Below are positions 36,001 through 47,190 of a stretch of DNA of 64,000 nucleotides, piece after piece; the stretch's first letter is position 1, and every line of letters begins with the position of its first letter. The stretch comes from Brassica napus (Eukaryota > Streptophyta > Magnoliopsida > Brassicales > Brassicaceae): positions 21,540,610 through 21,604,609 of the forward strand of contig NC_063446.1 in assembly GCF_020379485.1 (NCBI RefSeq). The letters are read 5' to 3'. Both the position numbers and the translations under genes were made by a program. Below the pieces are notes generated by a model, which saw nothing but the letters and a program-made list of their open reading frames with translations, ran no database searches and was not told the origin of the DNA.

Positions 36001-36250
36001 GAAAGAAGAAAGACCAGATGTAACACTTGTGGCGGATTTTCCATTGGAAAGGTCTTCTCCATCGATTACTATCTTAGACTTTTACAGTAATTTGATCAGA
36101 GAACTAAAATGCAGGTCAGTGAAGCGTTATCATGTCGGGGTTGAAGGGGATGACGAAGAGCTGAGGGAGATAGAGATGATGGACGCCAAGAACGATGAAG
36201 AGGAGAATGATGACTCGTTTGACGATGACGATGACGATGATGACGTTTAG
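33072..36250 (+). CDS. SKIP17: SKIP17-like F-box/LRR protein, copy 5 (12 exons, 468 aa)
   Basis: Exons: 33072-33419, 33486-33649, 34345-34452, 34737-34847, 35053-35141, 35216-35337, 35428-35492, 35571-35643, 35716-35778, 35857-35915, 35983-36051, 36115-36250. The joined frame is open. F-box at about residues 108-150 (WFLPPELTIK, VFSKLDTKSLMQ), then leucine-rich repeats (SLRLYNIRW, LTDLRIVGS, LIEHLCLG, LTSLTLIGF, LKYLNLSRS) and an acidic tail of eight Asp. Intron 2 is long because it carries the GGATCC-rich element plus a Stowaway MITE. Predicted SCF ubiquitin-ligase receptor; the target cannot be inferred. It shares its 3' half with copy 4 and its middle with copy 3. Confidence 0.82.
33702..33985. 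repeat. GGATCC-rich element in intron 2 of copy 5
   Basis: Same insertion as in copies 3 and 4 but more diverged and longer, with extra GGATCCGGATCTG blocks. It gives an outgroup for dating the copy 3/copy 4 event. Confidence 0.65.
33996..34264. mobile_element. Stowaway (Tc1/mariner) MITE
   Basis: Starts 'ctccctctgttcctaaaag' and ends 'ttaggaacgaaaggaa', flanked by TA on both sides. The start fits the Stowaway consensus. Copies 3 and 4 lack it at the same intron position. Confidence 0.85.
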
Positions 36251-36315
36251 GTTTGATGATTGGAGGAGTGGTTAATCAATCAAATCGTCAATATATCCGG
36301 CACGACCGACATATG

Positions 36316-36475
36316 AATGTTTCTTCCTACATCCAAAGCCCTAACCCTAGTTCCCTTCTTGTTGTTCATCTCATTCCTCTTTGTTTCCTTAATTGCCCTT
36401 CGACTTCTATTAGCTGCTGCTCCTTTGATCGGGCGGTTGGTCAAGCTATCTATCTCCTCTGCTTCTTGTGATGAT
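36316..36475 (+). pseudogene. SKIP17: Exon-1 remnant behind copy 5
   Basis: Starts MNVSSYIQSPNPSSLLV like the stub behind copy 4, then frameshifts (FDRAVGQAIYLLCFL) and stops. It is the shortest of the three stubs. Confidence 0.65.
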
Positions 36476-36957
36476 GATCGATCCTGAACTGTGTAGAAGT
36501 TCTTGTGTGAACTCTTATTATGAGTTGGTATGTTCTATGAAGACGTGTTTTTTGCACTGCATATCTTCAAAGCCATCAGCTACTCTTCTCCCAATCATTT
36601 CTGAATAAAATTTAAATACCAAATTAACAACCAAAAGAATAGCACAAAACCATCAGATCTCTCAAAGATGTCTGAAAATGTTTTTTCACATTCATTGGCT
36701 GTGATCAAGAAGAAAAATTATACTTCTAACTTCCGTGCACATCTTTGTCGGCTTCAGATGGAACTTTCAAAATCATAAGCATCTCCAAAATATTTTTTTT
36801 TGTAAAACTCTAAATTTGAAGTTTTAGAACGTACTTCTCCAAAATCAAAACTCTAAACCTAACTTCAAAATTATTTGTATTTAATACTACGGTCTTTATA
36901 TTAATTATAATTAATATAAATCCATTAAAATTAAAATTTATAAATAACTAGCACATA

Positions 36958-37196
36958 CTCCTTTAGTTTCACAAAGATAAACTTTTTAATATTTTCACAC
37001 ATATTAAGAAAACGCATTAAACTATCATAATAAATGTATCATTTTCTGTCATTTTCAATAACTTTTAATCAATAATAATTCAATAAAATCAATTAATTTT
37101 CTCGAAATTTACATTTTTTCATAGAAAACACAAAAAGTACATCTTTGTGAAACAAACTTTTATTCTAAAAAGTCCATCTTAATGGAACGGAGGGAG
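36958..37196. mobile_element. Stowaway MITE (nested)
   Basis: The right end 'aatggaacggagggag' is a canonical Stowaway terminus; the left end 'ctcctttagtttcac' is its diverged partner. TA flanks both sides (36956-36957, 37197-37198). Confidence 0.85.
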
Positions 37197-37279
37197 TATA
37201 TAAAAATTTTAAGGTAATATTAATTAATAAAATCTTACACTAAATATATAAAATGATAAATACAAATACATAATTAAAT

Positions 37280-37776
37280 GAGAAATACCCTAGGATAGCA
37301 CTAAATTTTTTTTTGTCACAAATATAGACCGTAAGGATCAAAATGACCAAAATATTTCATTAAAGAGGTAAATATACATTTATACCCCTAAGGTTAACTA
37401 ATTCAAACCTTAGGATTTAGAGTTAAGGGGTGAGTATTTGGGATTAAGCTTTAAAATTTTATAAATATTAAAATTTTGAAAATAAAAATTTTAAAAATAG
37501 TTTCAAAAAGTATTTTCGAATTACAAAAAGAAAATTTGAAAAAAAAATAAAAAAACATTTTCGAAAAAAAAATTCAAAAAAAAACTTTTATAAAAAAAAT
37601 CGAATTTGAAAACATATAACCTAAAGCTATATAAAAAAAAATTATTTATTTATTTATTTATTTTTATTATTTTTTTATCTATCTTACCTATTAAATGAAA
37701 CATTTTGGTCATTTTCCTCCTTGTGGTCTATTTTTGTGACCAAAACTTGAAAATGATCTATTTAGGAGAATTTTCC
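37280..37776. mobile_element. Mutator-type MITE (nested)
   Basis: A 497 bp element beginning 'gagaaataccctaggatag' and ending 'taggagaattttcc', with a perfect 9 bp duplication 'taattaaat' (37271-37279, 37777-37785). Arms carry the family words 'tgtcacaaatatagacc' and 'aaaatgaccaaaat'. Confidence 0.88.
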
Positions 37777-38558
37777 TAATTAAATATTAAACAACAAGAA
37801 AAATATCACATTATTCGATAAAATTATTTTCATAATGCTCCATATTAGGTTACACAAAATATGTTTGGATAATATTTTAGAGATTTTGGAGGTTCTATAG
37901 AAAATTTACCAGACTATTAATGATGTTGTAATATTTAAATTTGTGTAATAATTATTTATTCATGTATCATTTGAAAATATTTTTTAATTAAGTTTATTTT
38001 GTAATATTCTTGTTGTCTAATTCTAGTTTTAAAATATTGTACATCTTATTTTAAATTTTTATCTAATTTTATGTGTAAAATTTGAATTTATAAAAATAAA
38101 TTTGAAATATTTATGATATCTAATTTTTTAGGATTAAAACGATAAATGAAAAATATATAAGATTATAAATATGATGTTAAATTAATTATAAGGATAAAAA
38201 TGAAAATAAAAAAATGAAACTTCAAATTGTTTTGAGTAGTGAAACTTCACTCTCAGACTTTAAATTTGAAGTTTTGAAATTTCTTTTTGCAGAGCTAAAA
38301 ATTCTATATTTAAAGTTAGAATTTATTTTGCAGATGTTCTAAGCCAAATGAGTCGGAATATGTTATTGCTATTTCACCATCATTATCCTTTAAACTTGTT
38401 AGCAAAAATTTGGAAGTATTTATATACCGCTAGCTTCCACGCAAATATTTTCAATTATCAAAATATTAGGAAGTATTTAATAAATTCTAAGAATGGATAT
38501 TTTTTCTATAAGTTGTTATATAATTTAAAAGTGCCAAAAATTATATTTTAAGATACGA

Positions 38559-39075
38559 TTAGATTAAGATCCGCGCCTTGCGCGGGAACATTCTATATAC
38601 TATTTTTATGTATTATATGTTCCTTTACATATTTATAAAATAATAAATATATATTTCATAATTAAAAAGTCAGTAATTATTACATATATAATTAAATTGA
38701 TGTGAACACATAAATAAATTTCATTAATCCAAACAATAAATTTTTCTATTTCATATGGTATATAATTAAATTTAAATGACGTTAACATATAGTGTAAATT
38801 TTTAGTATTGATATATACTAAATGATGTTTTCTACTCATATGATTTTTTAATCATTTGTATAATTTTATAACAAATACTTTAAATCACTGATAACAAAAT
38901 TTTCATTGTGTGATTAATAGTTTTAGTAATTCATAAATTTTTATAAAGTTCAAGGCTAAGTTTAAAATTTAAATATTAAGTTGTCAATATTTGTTCAATA
39001 CCTTAAACCAAAAATATGTTTTCAAAGAAAATTTCGAAATTAAAATATTTATATTTTATATGGTATATAGTTTAA

Positions 39076-39112
<37 letters not shown>

Positions 39113-39630
39113 TTATACACTTAATATTTATTAAATGAAATTTCTTACTTATATGATTTTGTAATCATTTGTATTTTATCATAACAAAAAAAATTAAACC
39201 ATAAATCACAAAAATTTGAAGGTGAGACTTTTAACAATTTTAATAAGTTATATTCGTTTTGAAAAAAAATCAAAATATAACATATACAGAAAAATCTAAT
39301 TTTTTATTATATGGTTAATATAGTTGTTCAATTTATTTTATTAATTTAAAATTAAACAAATATTATAGAGAATAGACTAATTTTTATCAAATATTTATTA
39401 TTCAAAATCATTAATTTCATATATATGCTTTAGCTACATTAGGCAATTGTGTAATTTTTATTTAAGGAAATAATGAAAACATTAATAATGAATTTATGGT
39501 TAGTTTAATAAAAAACTTATTATATATTTAAATAGACCAACCTAATTTTTTAAAGATTCTAAGACTCATTGTGGTGATGACACATGACTACCTCAAATGT
39601 TGTAATGTTTCTCTTTTTATATATAGGAGA
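38559..39630 (-). mobile_element. Non-autonomous Helitron with known empty site
   Basis: The left edge is A then 'ttagattaagatccgcgc' and hairpin 'ccgcgccttgcgcgg', the reverse complement of a Helitron 3' end with CTAA. The right edge 'tttttatatataggaga' then T is the reverse complement of a TCTCCTATATATAAAAA start. The spacer behind copy 4 reads straight through the insertion point at 30044/30045, so the 1072 bp element is delimited on both sides by comparison. No Rep/helicase. A (TA)n run lies at 39080-39108. Confidence 0.92.
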
Positions 39631-39951
39631 TATTATTTAGGGAAGCATATCTGTCAATTAATAGTGTAGATAAAATTGAAAAATTGTTCTTAGTGTTTTA
39701 GGGATATTTTGAAAGCTTTCAGTAATTAATCTTTGTTAATATATAAATGAATATTATCTAAGTTGTTTAATTTTTATATTTTAAAAACATAATAAATTTA
39801 AAAATATTTTGTTTTTTTTTTAAGATATCGAATATGAAATAACGAAATTCTATTGGTTGGTTAACCTAGAAATTCTCCCTAGAGGATGAACCCAAGAATA
39901 ACTCTTGTTTTTTTTAAAGCTAGTGGCACAATCTGTAATATTAATAGAGAA
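39631..39951. other. Remainder of the spacer behind copy 5
   Basis: Continues the homology with 30045-30200. At its right end 'gtggcacaatctgtaatatt' recurs at about 49007-49026 just upstream of copy 6, so both sides of the nested transposon block share this word. No gene. Confidence 0.55.
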
Positions 39952-40076
39952 CTAGACTTTGATCCGCGCCAGTGGCGGACGCAAGTGATGAGAAATGCGG
40001 TCACGTGCCCCCAACTAGTTTTTATTTTCCTTCAGTAATTACTTTTAATTTTTTTTTTGTCATCAACAATACAGAC

Positions 40077-43000
40077 TCATACTGACTCTGTAAACCAAAC
40101 CGGGTAATCTTCATCCATGTGAACGACGAAAGACGATTGCTTTCTAGCACTGCGTGCTAGACTATCCGCCTTTGAATTGTGCGTTCGTGGTACATAGATA
40201 AGCTCTGATCGGGTGAAACTCTCTTTCAGGATCTTGATATCATCCAAATAATTTGCAAAAGCTGGCAATTCTTCTGGTTCCGAAACCATCTTCACCAATT
40301 GAGAACAATCTGTTGCAAACGTGACCTGAAATTGACGTAAATTCCTCATACATTCCATTGCCCATAGTAGCGCTTCCATCTCCGCATGAAGAGGCGAAAG
40401 ACTAGCCCGAACATTCCTCGCCCCCAACAATCCATTAAAACCTTCCAAAGTACTAAGCCAACCTTGCCCTGAAAAAGTAACCCCCTCTTTCCACGAGCCA
40501 TCTGTGAAACACCATCTTCCTGGGATCGACGGCAATATCATATCTATTATTGGTGGTGGCATCCTCTGGTCATTCACAACTTGTGCCTCAGCCCACAATG
40601 TCGATTCTGTTTCCGCCAATTTAAGCGTATCCATAGGGTCCATATCCAAATTGCTGAAAACTTTATTATTCCTAGCTTTCCAAATGTACCATAGTATCCA
40701 TACAAACTGGTGATCCTCCATCTGTGGTAAAACTCTCCAGAATAGCTGATCCATGTTTGTGAAGAGAGAACTTGTTGGGAAAATAGTTGGATTTGATGGT
40801 ATCTTCGAAAGAGCCCAAACTTGGAGAGCTGGAGGACATTCAAAAAACACATGATTTATTGATTCCTCAGGAGCTCCACATCTTGCACAACAAATATCCC
40901 CTTGAATCCCCCTTGCTTGTAAATTCTTCCGCACTGCTATACACCCTGTCACTAGTTGCCATAGGAAATGTTTTAGCTTTGGCGAACACCGTATTTTCCA
41001 GCAGAAAGCCTTCAATACATCCACTGTGGGACCAATCAGTATTGGTACTCTTTCTCTATCTGGATAAATCCGCTCTACCTGATATCCTGATTTGACCGTA
41101 TATTTTTCATTTTTTGTAAATGCCATCCATCTCTATCAACCCGCTGAGTCCTGCTTAGGGGAATACTTTCTATAAGTTTCGCATCCTGAGGGTCCACCAA
41201 AGCCCGAATTGCGTCTGAATTCCAAGTACGCGAGGTAGAGTCAATGAGGGACTCTACTGTAAGGTCCGGGTATAAATTATGTTGATTTTTATTAGTTGGT
41301 CTCGGGCGAGTGGTTGGGAGCCAAGGGTCATTCCATACGGATATAGAAGACCCTGATCCCACCCTTTTGATTAGTCCTTTGCTAACCAGAGATCTAGCAG
41401 AAATAATACTCCGCCAGCCGTATGACGGAGAATATGAACGAGTCGGTTCCAAGGGTGAAGCATTCCTAAAATACCGACCTTTGAAAACTCGAGAAAATAA
41501 GGTGTCTGGCTTCTCTATTAAACGCCATAACTGTTTACCAAGCATCGCTGTGTTGAAATCAGTGATATCTTTAAACCCCAGACCTCCATCCTCTTTGTCT
41601 ACACATACCTTGTCCCATGATTTCCAGTGTATGCCTCTTGTACTTCCCCCTGGACTCCACCAAAATTGTGATACCGCGCTTGTCAGTTTTTTCACCGTTG
41701 CTTTAGGCAATCGATAGCAGGACATCGTATGATTTGGTAATGCCGTAATCACTGTTTTAATGATCACTTCCTTTCCACCTTTTGTGAAAAACTTGAAAGT
41801 CCACCCATTGACTCTATTACTTAAACGATCTTGTATAAAGTTGAAAACTTGAATCTTTGATCCCCCCCCAGATTTTCTGGTAAACCAAGGTATGATCCCA
41901 TTCCTCCAAGATTCTGAATACCCAAAATATCCCTTAATTCTTGTCTGACAGATTCTTCAATCTTATATCCAAATTGAATGGATGACTTATCAAAATTAAT
42001 TAGCTGCCCTGAAACTGCCTCATATTCTTTTAAAATCCGAAGAATAGTTTGACACTCTTCCTTTTGAGCTTTACAAAAAAAAAGACTATCATCCGCAAAA
42101 AGCAAATGAGAAATCGATGGGCAAGCTCGAGCCACCTTCATTCCCGAAATTTGTTGCCCTCTCTCTGCCATTTTTATATTTGCAATTAAAGCCTCAGTGC
42201 AAAGAATAAATAAGTAAGGCGATAAAGGATCTCCTTGACGTAAACCCCTATGTGGAACAATGAGGCCACGTGGTTGACCATTTATAAGAACCCGATATTG
42301 AACCGATGAAATACATTCCATCATCAATTTAATCCAATGAAGATCAAAACCCATTTTCTGCAATAAAGCCTTAATAAAATCCCATTCGACTCTATCATAT
42401 GCTTTGCTCATATCCGTTTTTATTGCCATATACTTTCCTTGACATGCTTTATTGGTCCGCAATCCGTGAAACATTTCCTGGGCGATAAGAATATTATCAG
42501 AAATCACTCTTCCTGCCACAAATGCCGATTGAGTTTCAGATATGAGTAAGGGAAGATAGATTTTCAATCGCTGGCACAAAACCTTGGAAATGATTTTATA
42601 TCCGACATTACTACAGAGACTGATTGGCCGCAGTTCTGTCATCCTTGTAGGTCTCTCCGTTTTTGGTATCATACAGATATTAGTAATATTTAATCGTGCA
42701 TCCATTGCCCCCGAAACCAAAAAATTATTCACCATCTCGACCAAATCATTCTTAATAATATGCCAGGAGTGTTGAAAAAATAGTGTTGTCATGCCGTCCG
42801 GTCCGGGCGCTTTTTCTGGGTGCATCATAAACAAAGCCTCCTTAACCTCCTCCTCCGTCGCCATCCTTAATAGACGTTGATTCAACTGAGGAGTGATACC
42901 TGGTGTAATCTCTGTCAGGAAACTATCGAATTCCGATGGAGAGGTGGTACTAAATAAATCTTCAAAATAGCCTACTGCCACCTTTTCCACACCATTATCC

Positions 43001-44166
43001 TCTGTAATCCAATTCCCATTAGCATCATGTAGTCCTACAATTCTATTACGGACCCTCCTTTGCTTAGTCAAAGCATGATAAAATTTTGTGTTAAGATCAC
43101 CAGAAGAATACCACATGTTCCTACTTTTTTGGTGCCAATAATCTTCTTCATCCTTGTATGCGTCTTGTAATTTCCTAGGCACCTCCAAAATATCCTCTTG
43201 AGATCTGTTATTATCCATTTGTACCTCTTCAAGTGCCTGTTGTAGCTCATTTATTTTTTCTTTTCCGTAGGGTGGATTATTTTTCCGCCATTTAGCAATT
43301 TCATGACGACAATTACTAATTTTTCCTACGATACTCTCTGCTCCCCCTCCTGATCTTCCTTCGCTATGGTCTAGCCAACCCATTGTTATTGATTCTAGGA
43401 GACCCGCTTGTCCAATCCACCTCTTATCGAACCGAAATTGTCCTTTCCTTCTGGGAATTTTATCTTCTAAATAAGCCACCACTGGCCGATGATCAGAAGC
43501 CACCATCCCAAGATACTCTGTAAAGGAACATGGAAATAGAGTATGCCACTCTTCATTTGCTAGAGCACGGTACAATCGACATCTAACCATCACTGCCCCT
43601 TTCCCTTTTCCTCTTCTCCCTTGCCAGGACCATTTATTTCCTTTAGCCGGAAATTCTAGTAAACCACTATTCCTTATCATGTTATTGAAAGGGATAAAAG
43701 AATCCGCACTCCTTATAGACCCTCCATCTTTTTCATGATTTCCAGTAATCTCGTTGAGATCACCAATAATAAACCAGGGTTCAGACCTCGCCAGTCCATA
43801 TCTAGTTAACCGTTCCCACACGTGTTCCCGCATTTGTTGAACCGGGTCCCCATATACAAAGGTAAGGTAAACCGTTTTACCCAGTGCCTCCGCTTCCACA
43901 TTAATCATTCGGTTGCTAGAATATAATACCTTTACCTGATACTCATTATTATAGAAAAGCGTTAATCCTCCACTTCTCCCCACTGGGTCTATTGTGACCA
44001 GATTATCATATCCAAAGTGAGCTTGCCATTTTTGGACAAACTCTGGCTCTTGTTTTGTCTCTGCTAAAAACAAAAAATCCGGCTTATGTTTATGCCTTAT
44101 CTCGCTCAAATAGCTTAAAGTCCATTTACTTCCCATTCCTCGACAATTCCAACTCAATACCCGCAT
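40077..44166 (-). pseudogene. LINE ORF2: endonuclease, reverse transcriptase, RNase H (two frameshifts)
   Basis: Starts MRVLSWNCRGMGSKW, the beginning of an AP-type endonuclease; FLAETKQ, DLNEI and SDHRPV are further endonuclease landmarks within the first 250 residues. Reverse transcriptase motifs follow: KAPGPDGM, LRPISLC, KTDMSKAYDRV, GLRQGDPLSPYLF and the catalytic FADD. Then the zf-RVT segment (CCARCGAPEESINHVFFEC) and an RNase H with acidic residues in FTDGSWKEG, HAEMEAL, TDCSQL and KADSLA. The frame breaks twice: at a run of eight G (plus-strand C run 41862-41869) just after GLPENLGG, and near 41115-41125 at a lost G in the WAFTKNEKYTVKSGY region. The element encodes every catalytic part but cannot make full-length ORF2 without frameshifting. 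Confidence 0.93.
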
Positions 44167-45558
44167 TTAAAAAAAATTGTTCTTTTTGTGCTCCGGAGAG
44201 CCGAGTTTATGGGTGTAATGATACCCTATATCCACATTCCAAATATTTTCCTTTATTTGTGATCCAAACCATTCCATAACAATCCAAAGTGATACCACTA
44301 ATATGGTCCAATTGTTATCACTTATCCTCCATAAGAATGTAAAACCGGTTTCATAAGCAAAAGGAGATCTGCAATCTCGTGAACCGCAAGATCCAACTAT
44401 TATATACCCAAGAAAATCAATTCCATCATCACAGTTAATATCTACAGCAAAATAGTTTATTGCACCAAAATACCAATTTTTTACACTTGAAATACCTATT
44501 CGTTTTGAGGATATTAACGGCCTACTTGCATTGACAAATCGATACAACTCACTAGGCCCAAAAAAGAAACGTCTATACATATTCCGAATTGCGTATACGT
44601 TCCATTCAAACCAAACCCGGGGTTGACAATATAAAAAAAACAGCCACCTCCTTATTGAGATCACCAACGGTTTCCACACCTTTCCACGTCTAGAACCATT
44701 AATATTCATTGCCTTACTCTGCAAGTAACCACAAATCCATAACCCTCTTAATTTAATCTGAGCTAAAGTTTGCCATCGAAAAAATTCAATCGATATCAAT
44801 TTACGCCAAGCCAAGATCAGCCCTTCCATTCCATCTTTCCACCATATAAAATTATAACTATATAAACCATAATGACAAAGATAAGACCATACTTTCATAA
44901 TAACCACTAGGTACTCAATTCTAATAGCCCACCATATCTCCCACCACCACACTTGTTGAAAAACAAGGCCTAGCGGCCTTAGTTTGTATCTACTCCATGT
45001 CGCTTCTCCCCTTAAGCTCAAACCCTGTAGTGCAAAAGCCAGTAGACCTTTGTCCCGATGAATCACCATGAATTTCCATTGTAATCTCAATCTCCGGACC
45101 ATAATTATTGCAACTCTATCCCATTCTTCCTTTGGGAGAGATTGCGACCTGAAACAAAAATAGATACAAGTAGGATAGCACTGCAAAAATGTTATAGCCC
45201 GCCACCAAATCCATTGTTCCCGATCATTTTCCAGTCCAACTTTGCAAAGTATCCTTGTCCTAGACCTAGGTAACCCGTAGACCAAAACAAAAGCAAACCA
45301 AACATATGACTCAACTGTGATAATTATCTCTAATAGACCCGAGTACCAATAACTGTGAACATCAGTATTATTCCAATGATCAAACAAGCGTGAAAACACA
45401 ACCGACAACCAAAGACAACACCAACAGCCCGACTCTATAAAACCCATAATACCAGATAACAAATACATGCTCCAAGAGCTTATTTGGAAAACTAAAAGCT
45501 TAAAACCATAACTGAAAACCCCGTTACTTAAACCCAATACGAGAGACATTTGATTCAT
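44167..45558 (-). CDS. Trp-rich middle ORF of the LINE, unknown
   Basis: A 463-codon frame starting MNQMSLVLGLSNGVF, in the same frame as ORF1 and ORF2. ORF1 ends TAA, one codon later this ATG begins, and its own TAA directly abuts the ORF2 ATG. About 7% of residues are Trp and many others are aromatic or aliphatic. No domain was recognised. The ORF1 leader (47190-47739), open in the same frame, has a similar Trp-rich composition, which argues that base composition rather than selection may keep both open. It may be a real extra LINE protein or stop-poor inter-ORF sequence; I lean to the latter. Confidence 0.35.
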   Translation of the reverse strand: MNQMSLVLGLSNGVFSYGFKLLVFQISSWSMYLLSGIMGFIESGCWCCLWLSVVFSRLFDHWNNTDVHSYWYSGLLEIIITVESYVWFAFVLVYGLPRSRTRILCKVGLENDREQWIWWRAITFLQCYPTCIYFCFRSQSLPKEEWDRVAIIMVRRLRLQWKFMVIHRDKGLLAFALQGLSLRGEATWSRYKLRPLGLVFQQVWWWEIWWAIRIEYLVVIMKVWSYLCHYGLYSYNFIWWKDGMEGLILAWRKLISIEFFRWQTLAQIKLRGLWICGYLQSKAMNINGSRRGKVWKPLVISIRRWLFFLYCQPRVWFEWNVYAIRNMYRRFFFGPSELYRFVNASRPLISSKRIGISSVKNWYFGAINYFAVDINCDDGIDFLGYIIVGSCGSRDCRSPFAYETGFTFLWRISDNNWTILVVSLWIVMEWFGSQIKENIWNVDIGYHYTHKLGSPEHKKNNFF

Positions 45559-45561
45559 AAA

Positions 45562-47190
45562 TTATGGATTTTTCATTCCAGTCTTCGGGTTTGAAGTGCC
45601 CTTAATCTCCTGGTGCTTGCTGTGATCTTCATGATGTGTACCTACCTTTGTCGGAGCTCGTTTTCGCGGAGACACAAGCGCAGAAGCTATCCTCATCTTC
45701 GTACTCCCCGCGGTGCTAGGCTTAAAAAGCCTCTTGCGAGTTCCTTGCTTCTTCGCCACATCTCCTTTAACCTGTGCTTTCTCCACCTCCATATTTTCAT
45801 TTTCTAAATCTGCTGGAATAACTTCTTCATCATCTTGTTCCTTTAGCATTTCCTCAAATTCCCCATCCGAGCAATCTGGTAGATCGTCTGCTGCATCCAT
45901 ATCTATCACATGCTCAAGACAGATAGCTCTACACTCGTCCATGTCCAGTACTTTATCATCCTCCAAAGTTGACGGTTCCACTATCAGGCTTTTGATCATC
46001 TGAAGCCCTTCCTCTGCATCCATAGGGTCCGAAATTACCTCAGATCCTACAGCTTGAGTCTTGGCCAGCTCTTCTTGAAAATCCTGAGAGGGGAGAATTT
46101 TCTCAGACTCGTTAGGATTTTTTATTTCTCCCTCCTCTTGAACTACTTCTTTTGGAGCTCCTGACTGACCTGAGGAGGATCTATTACTTCCTCCCTGCCC
46201 CTGACCCTCAGCCCGGGGTTCTTCTCTTCGGGAAGATCTATGTCGAGAACCATCTCCCTCACCCCTAAAGCTCCTGTGATTAGTAAAAGACCCCTTATTG
46301 CCTCTATCAGCCACTTTCACCCATTTTGAGTCAGCCTCTTCCACCATCTTGCCTTTACCCTTCCCATAGTAGTCCCTACCGTCTCTTTCCTTGTGTTGTT
46401 GATTCTGATTTCCATTTATGACCACTCCCTTATAGCTCCGAGCTCGATCATCGTGTTTCCCACCATCATACCATCCTCCATTTCCTTCTCGACCCTCTCT
46501 TTTCTTCTCAGGCGACGCCTTCTTAGCAAGAGGGCATTTCTCCTCCTTATGGCACAAGCTAGAACAAAGTGGGCAGTATCCAAAGAGCTTCTCATACCTC
46601 AATGATATTGCTGCTTCCTCCCCCTCGTAAAATTCTCCACCCTTGAAGTCCAAAGTTGTTTCAAAGCAAAGCTCCTGAAACGCGTCCACCACCACCTGCA
46701 CTCTGCAGTGCTCTACATCTACTGCTACTGTTCGTCCAAGTGCATCACCGAGGCTCTCAAAGGTAGGCACCGTTCTGAACTCCATCGGAACACCTATCAC
46801 CCTAATCCAGAACGTTATCTCTGATGGGAAGAGCTGCGACTTCTTCGGTTGCCATCGTGCTAACGCCAACATCCAGTAATCAAAATGATATGGTTGCAGC
46901 TTCAGTACCGTATCTATCTCCTCCTCTGTTTCAAAGTCGAACCGAAACTTGCCAAAACCCAAGTCCGTTCCAACAACCCTTTCCTCCAGCTTCCAAATCT
47001 TCGGTACGTTCTGGATGAGCGCCTTCATTTCCTGCTCTGGTGGATTCATGCATCGTCCAATCAAGGACTTAGAGTAAGTCTTGATTAGTGCCGAGTTATC
47101 AAAGTGAGGCACCGAGATCTTCATTCTTTTCCGAGCCGTTTCTCCTTCCTTCATGTCACCACCATTGCCGAGAAGTTGGCTCTGCGTCAT
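45562..47190 (-). CDS. LINE ORF1: nucleic-acid-binding DUF4283/zinc-knuckle protein (542 aa)
   Basis: Start chosen at MTQSQLLGNGGD because upstream codons (open to 47739) are compositionally like the leader. Residues about 40-190 fit the DUF4283 domain (LIGRCMNPPEQEMKALIQ, GFGKFRFDFETEEE, PYHFDYWMLALARW, FWIRVIGVP), followed by YEKLFGYCPLCSSLCHKEEK, a CCHC-like zinc knuckle. The C-terminal half is Lys/Arg/Glu/Gly-rich and unstructured (around 250-400), then acidic, then basic. ORF1 proteins coat LINE RNA and help its reverse transcription. The frame is intact. Confidence 0.85.
   Translation of the reverse strand: MTQSQLLGNGGDMKEGETARKRMKISVPHFDNSALIKTYSKSLIGRCMNPPEQEMKALIQNVPKIWKLEERVVGTDLGFGKFRFDFETEEEIDTVLKLQPYHFDYWMLALARWQPKKSQLFPSEITFWIRVIGVPMEFRTVPTFESLGDALGRTVAVDVEHCRVQVVVDAFQELCFETTLDFKGGEFYEGEEAAISLRYEKLFGYCPLCSSLCHKEEKCPLAKKASPEKKREGREGNGGWYDGGKHDDRARSYKGVVINGNQNQQHKERDGRDYYGKGKGKMVEEADSKWVKVADRGNKGSFTNHRSFRGEGDGSRHRSSRREEPRAEGQGQGGSNRSSSGQSGAPKEVVQEEGEIKNPNESEKILPSQDFQEELAKTQAVGSEVISDPMDAEEGLQMIKSLIVEPSTLEDDKVLDMDECRAICLEHVIDMDAADDLPDCSDGEFEEMLKEQDDEEVIPADLENENMEVEKAQVKGDVAKKQGTRKRLFKPSTAGSTKMRIASALVSPRKRAPTKVGTHHEDHSKHQEIKGTSNPKTGMKNP

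Larger units (their letters stand above)
36779..38339. mobile_element. PIF/Harbinger-type MITE, enlarged by nested insertions
   Basis: Imperfect terminal inverted repeats: left 'gcatctccaaaatat', right 'attttgcagatgttc'. A TAA trinucleotide flanks both sides (36776-36778, 38340-38342), the target duplication of PIF/Harbinger elements. Subterminal words such as 'ctctaaatttgaagtttt' recur inverted at the right end. The flanks continue with homology to the spacer behind copy 4, which lacks the element. A Stowaway and a Mutator-type MITE are nested inside. Confidence 0.65.

Noticed and set aside
44167..45558. Polytopic membrane protein
   Set aside because: The hydrophobic and Trp-rich look suggests membrane segments, but the neighbouring untranslated leader has the same composition, so this is likely a compositional effect; kept only as an unknown LINE frame.
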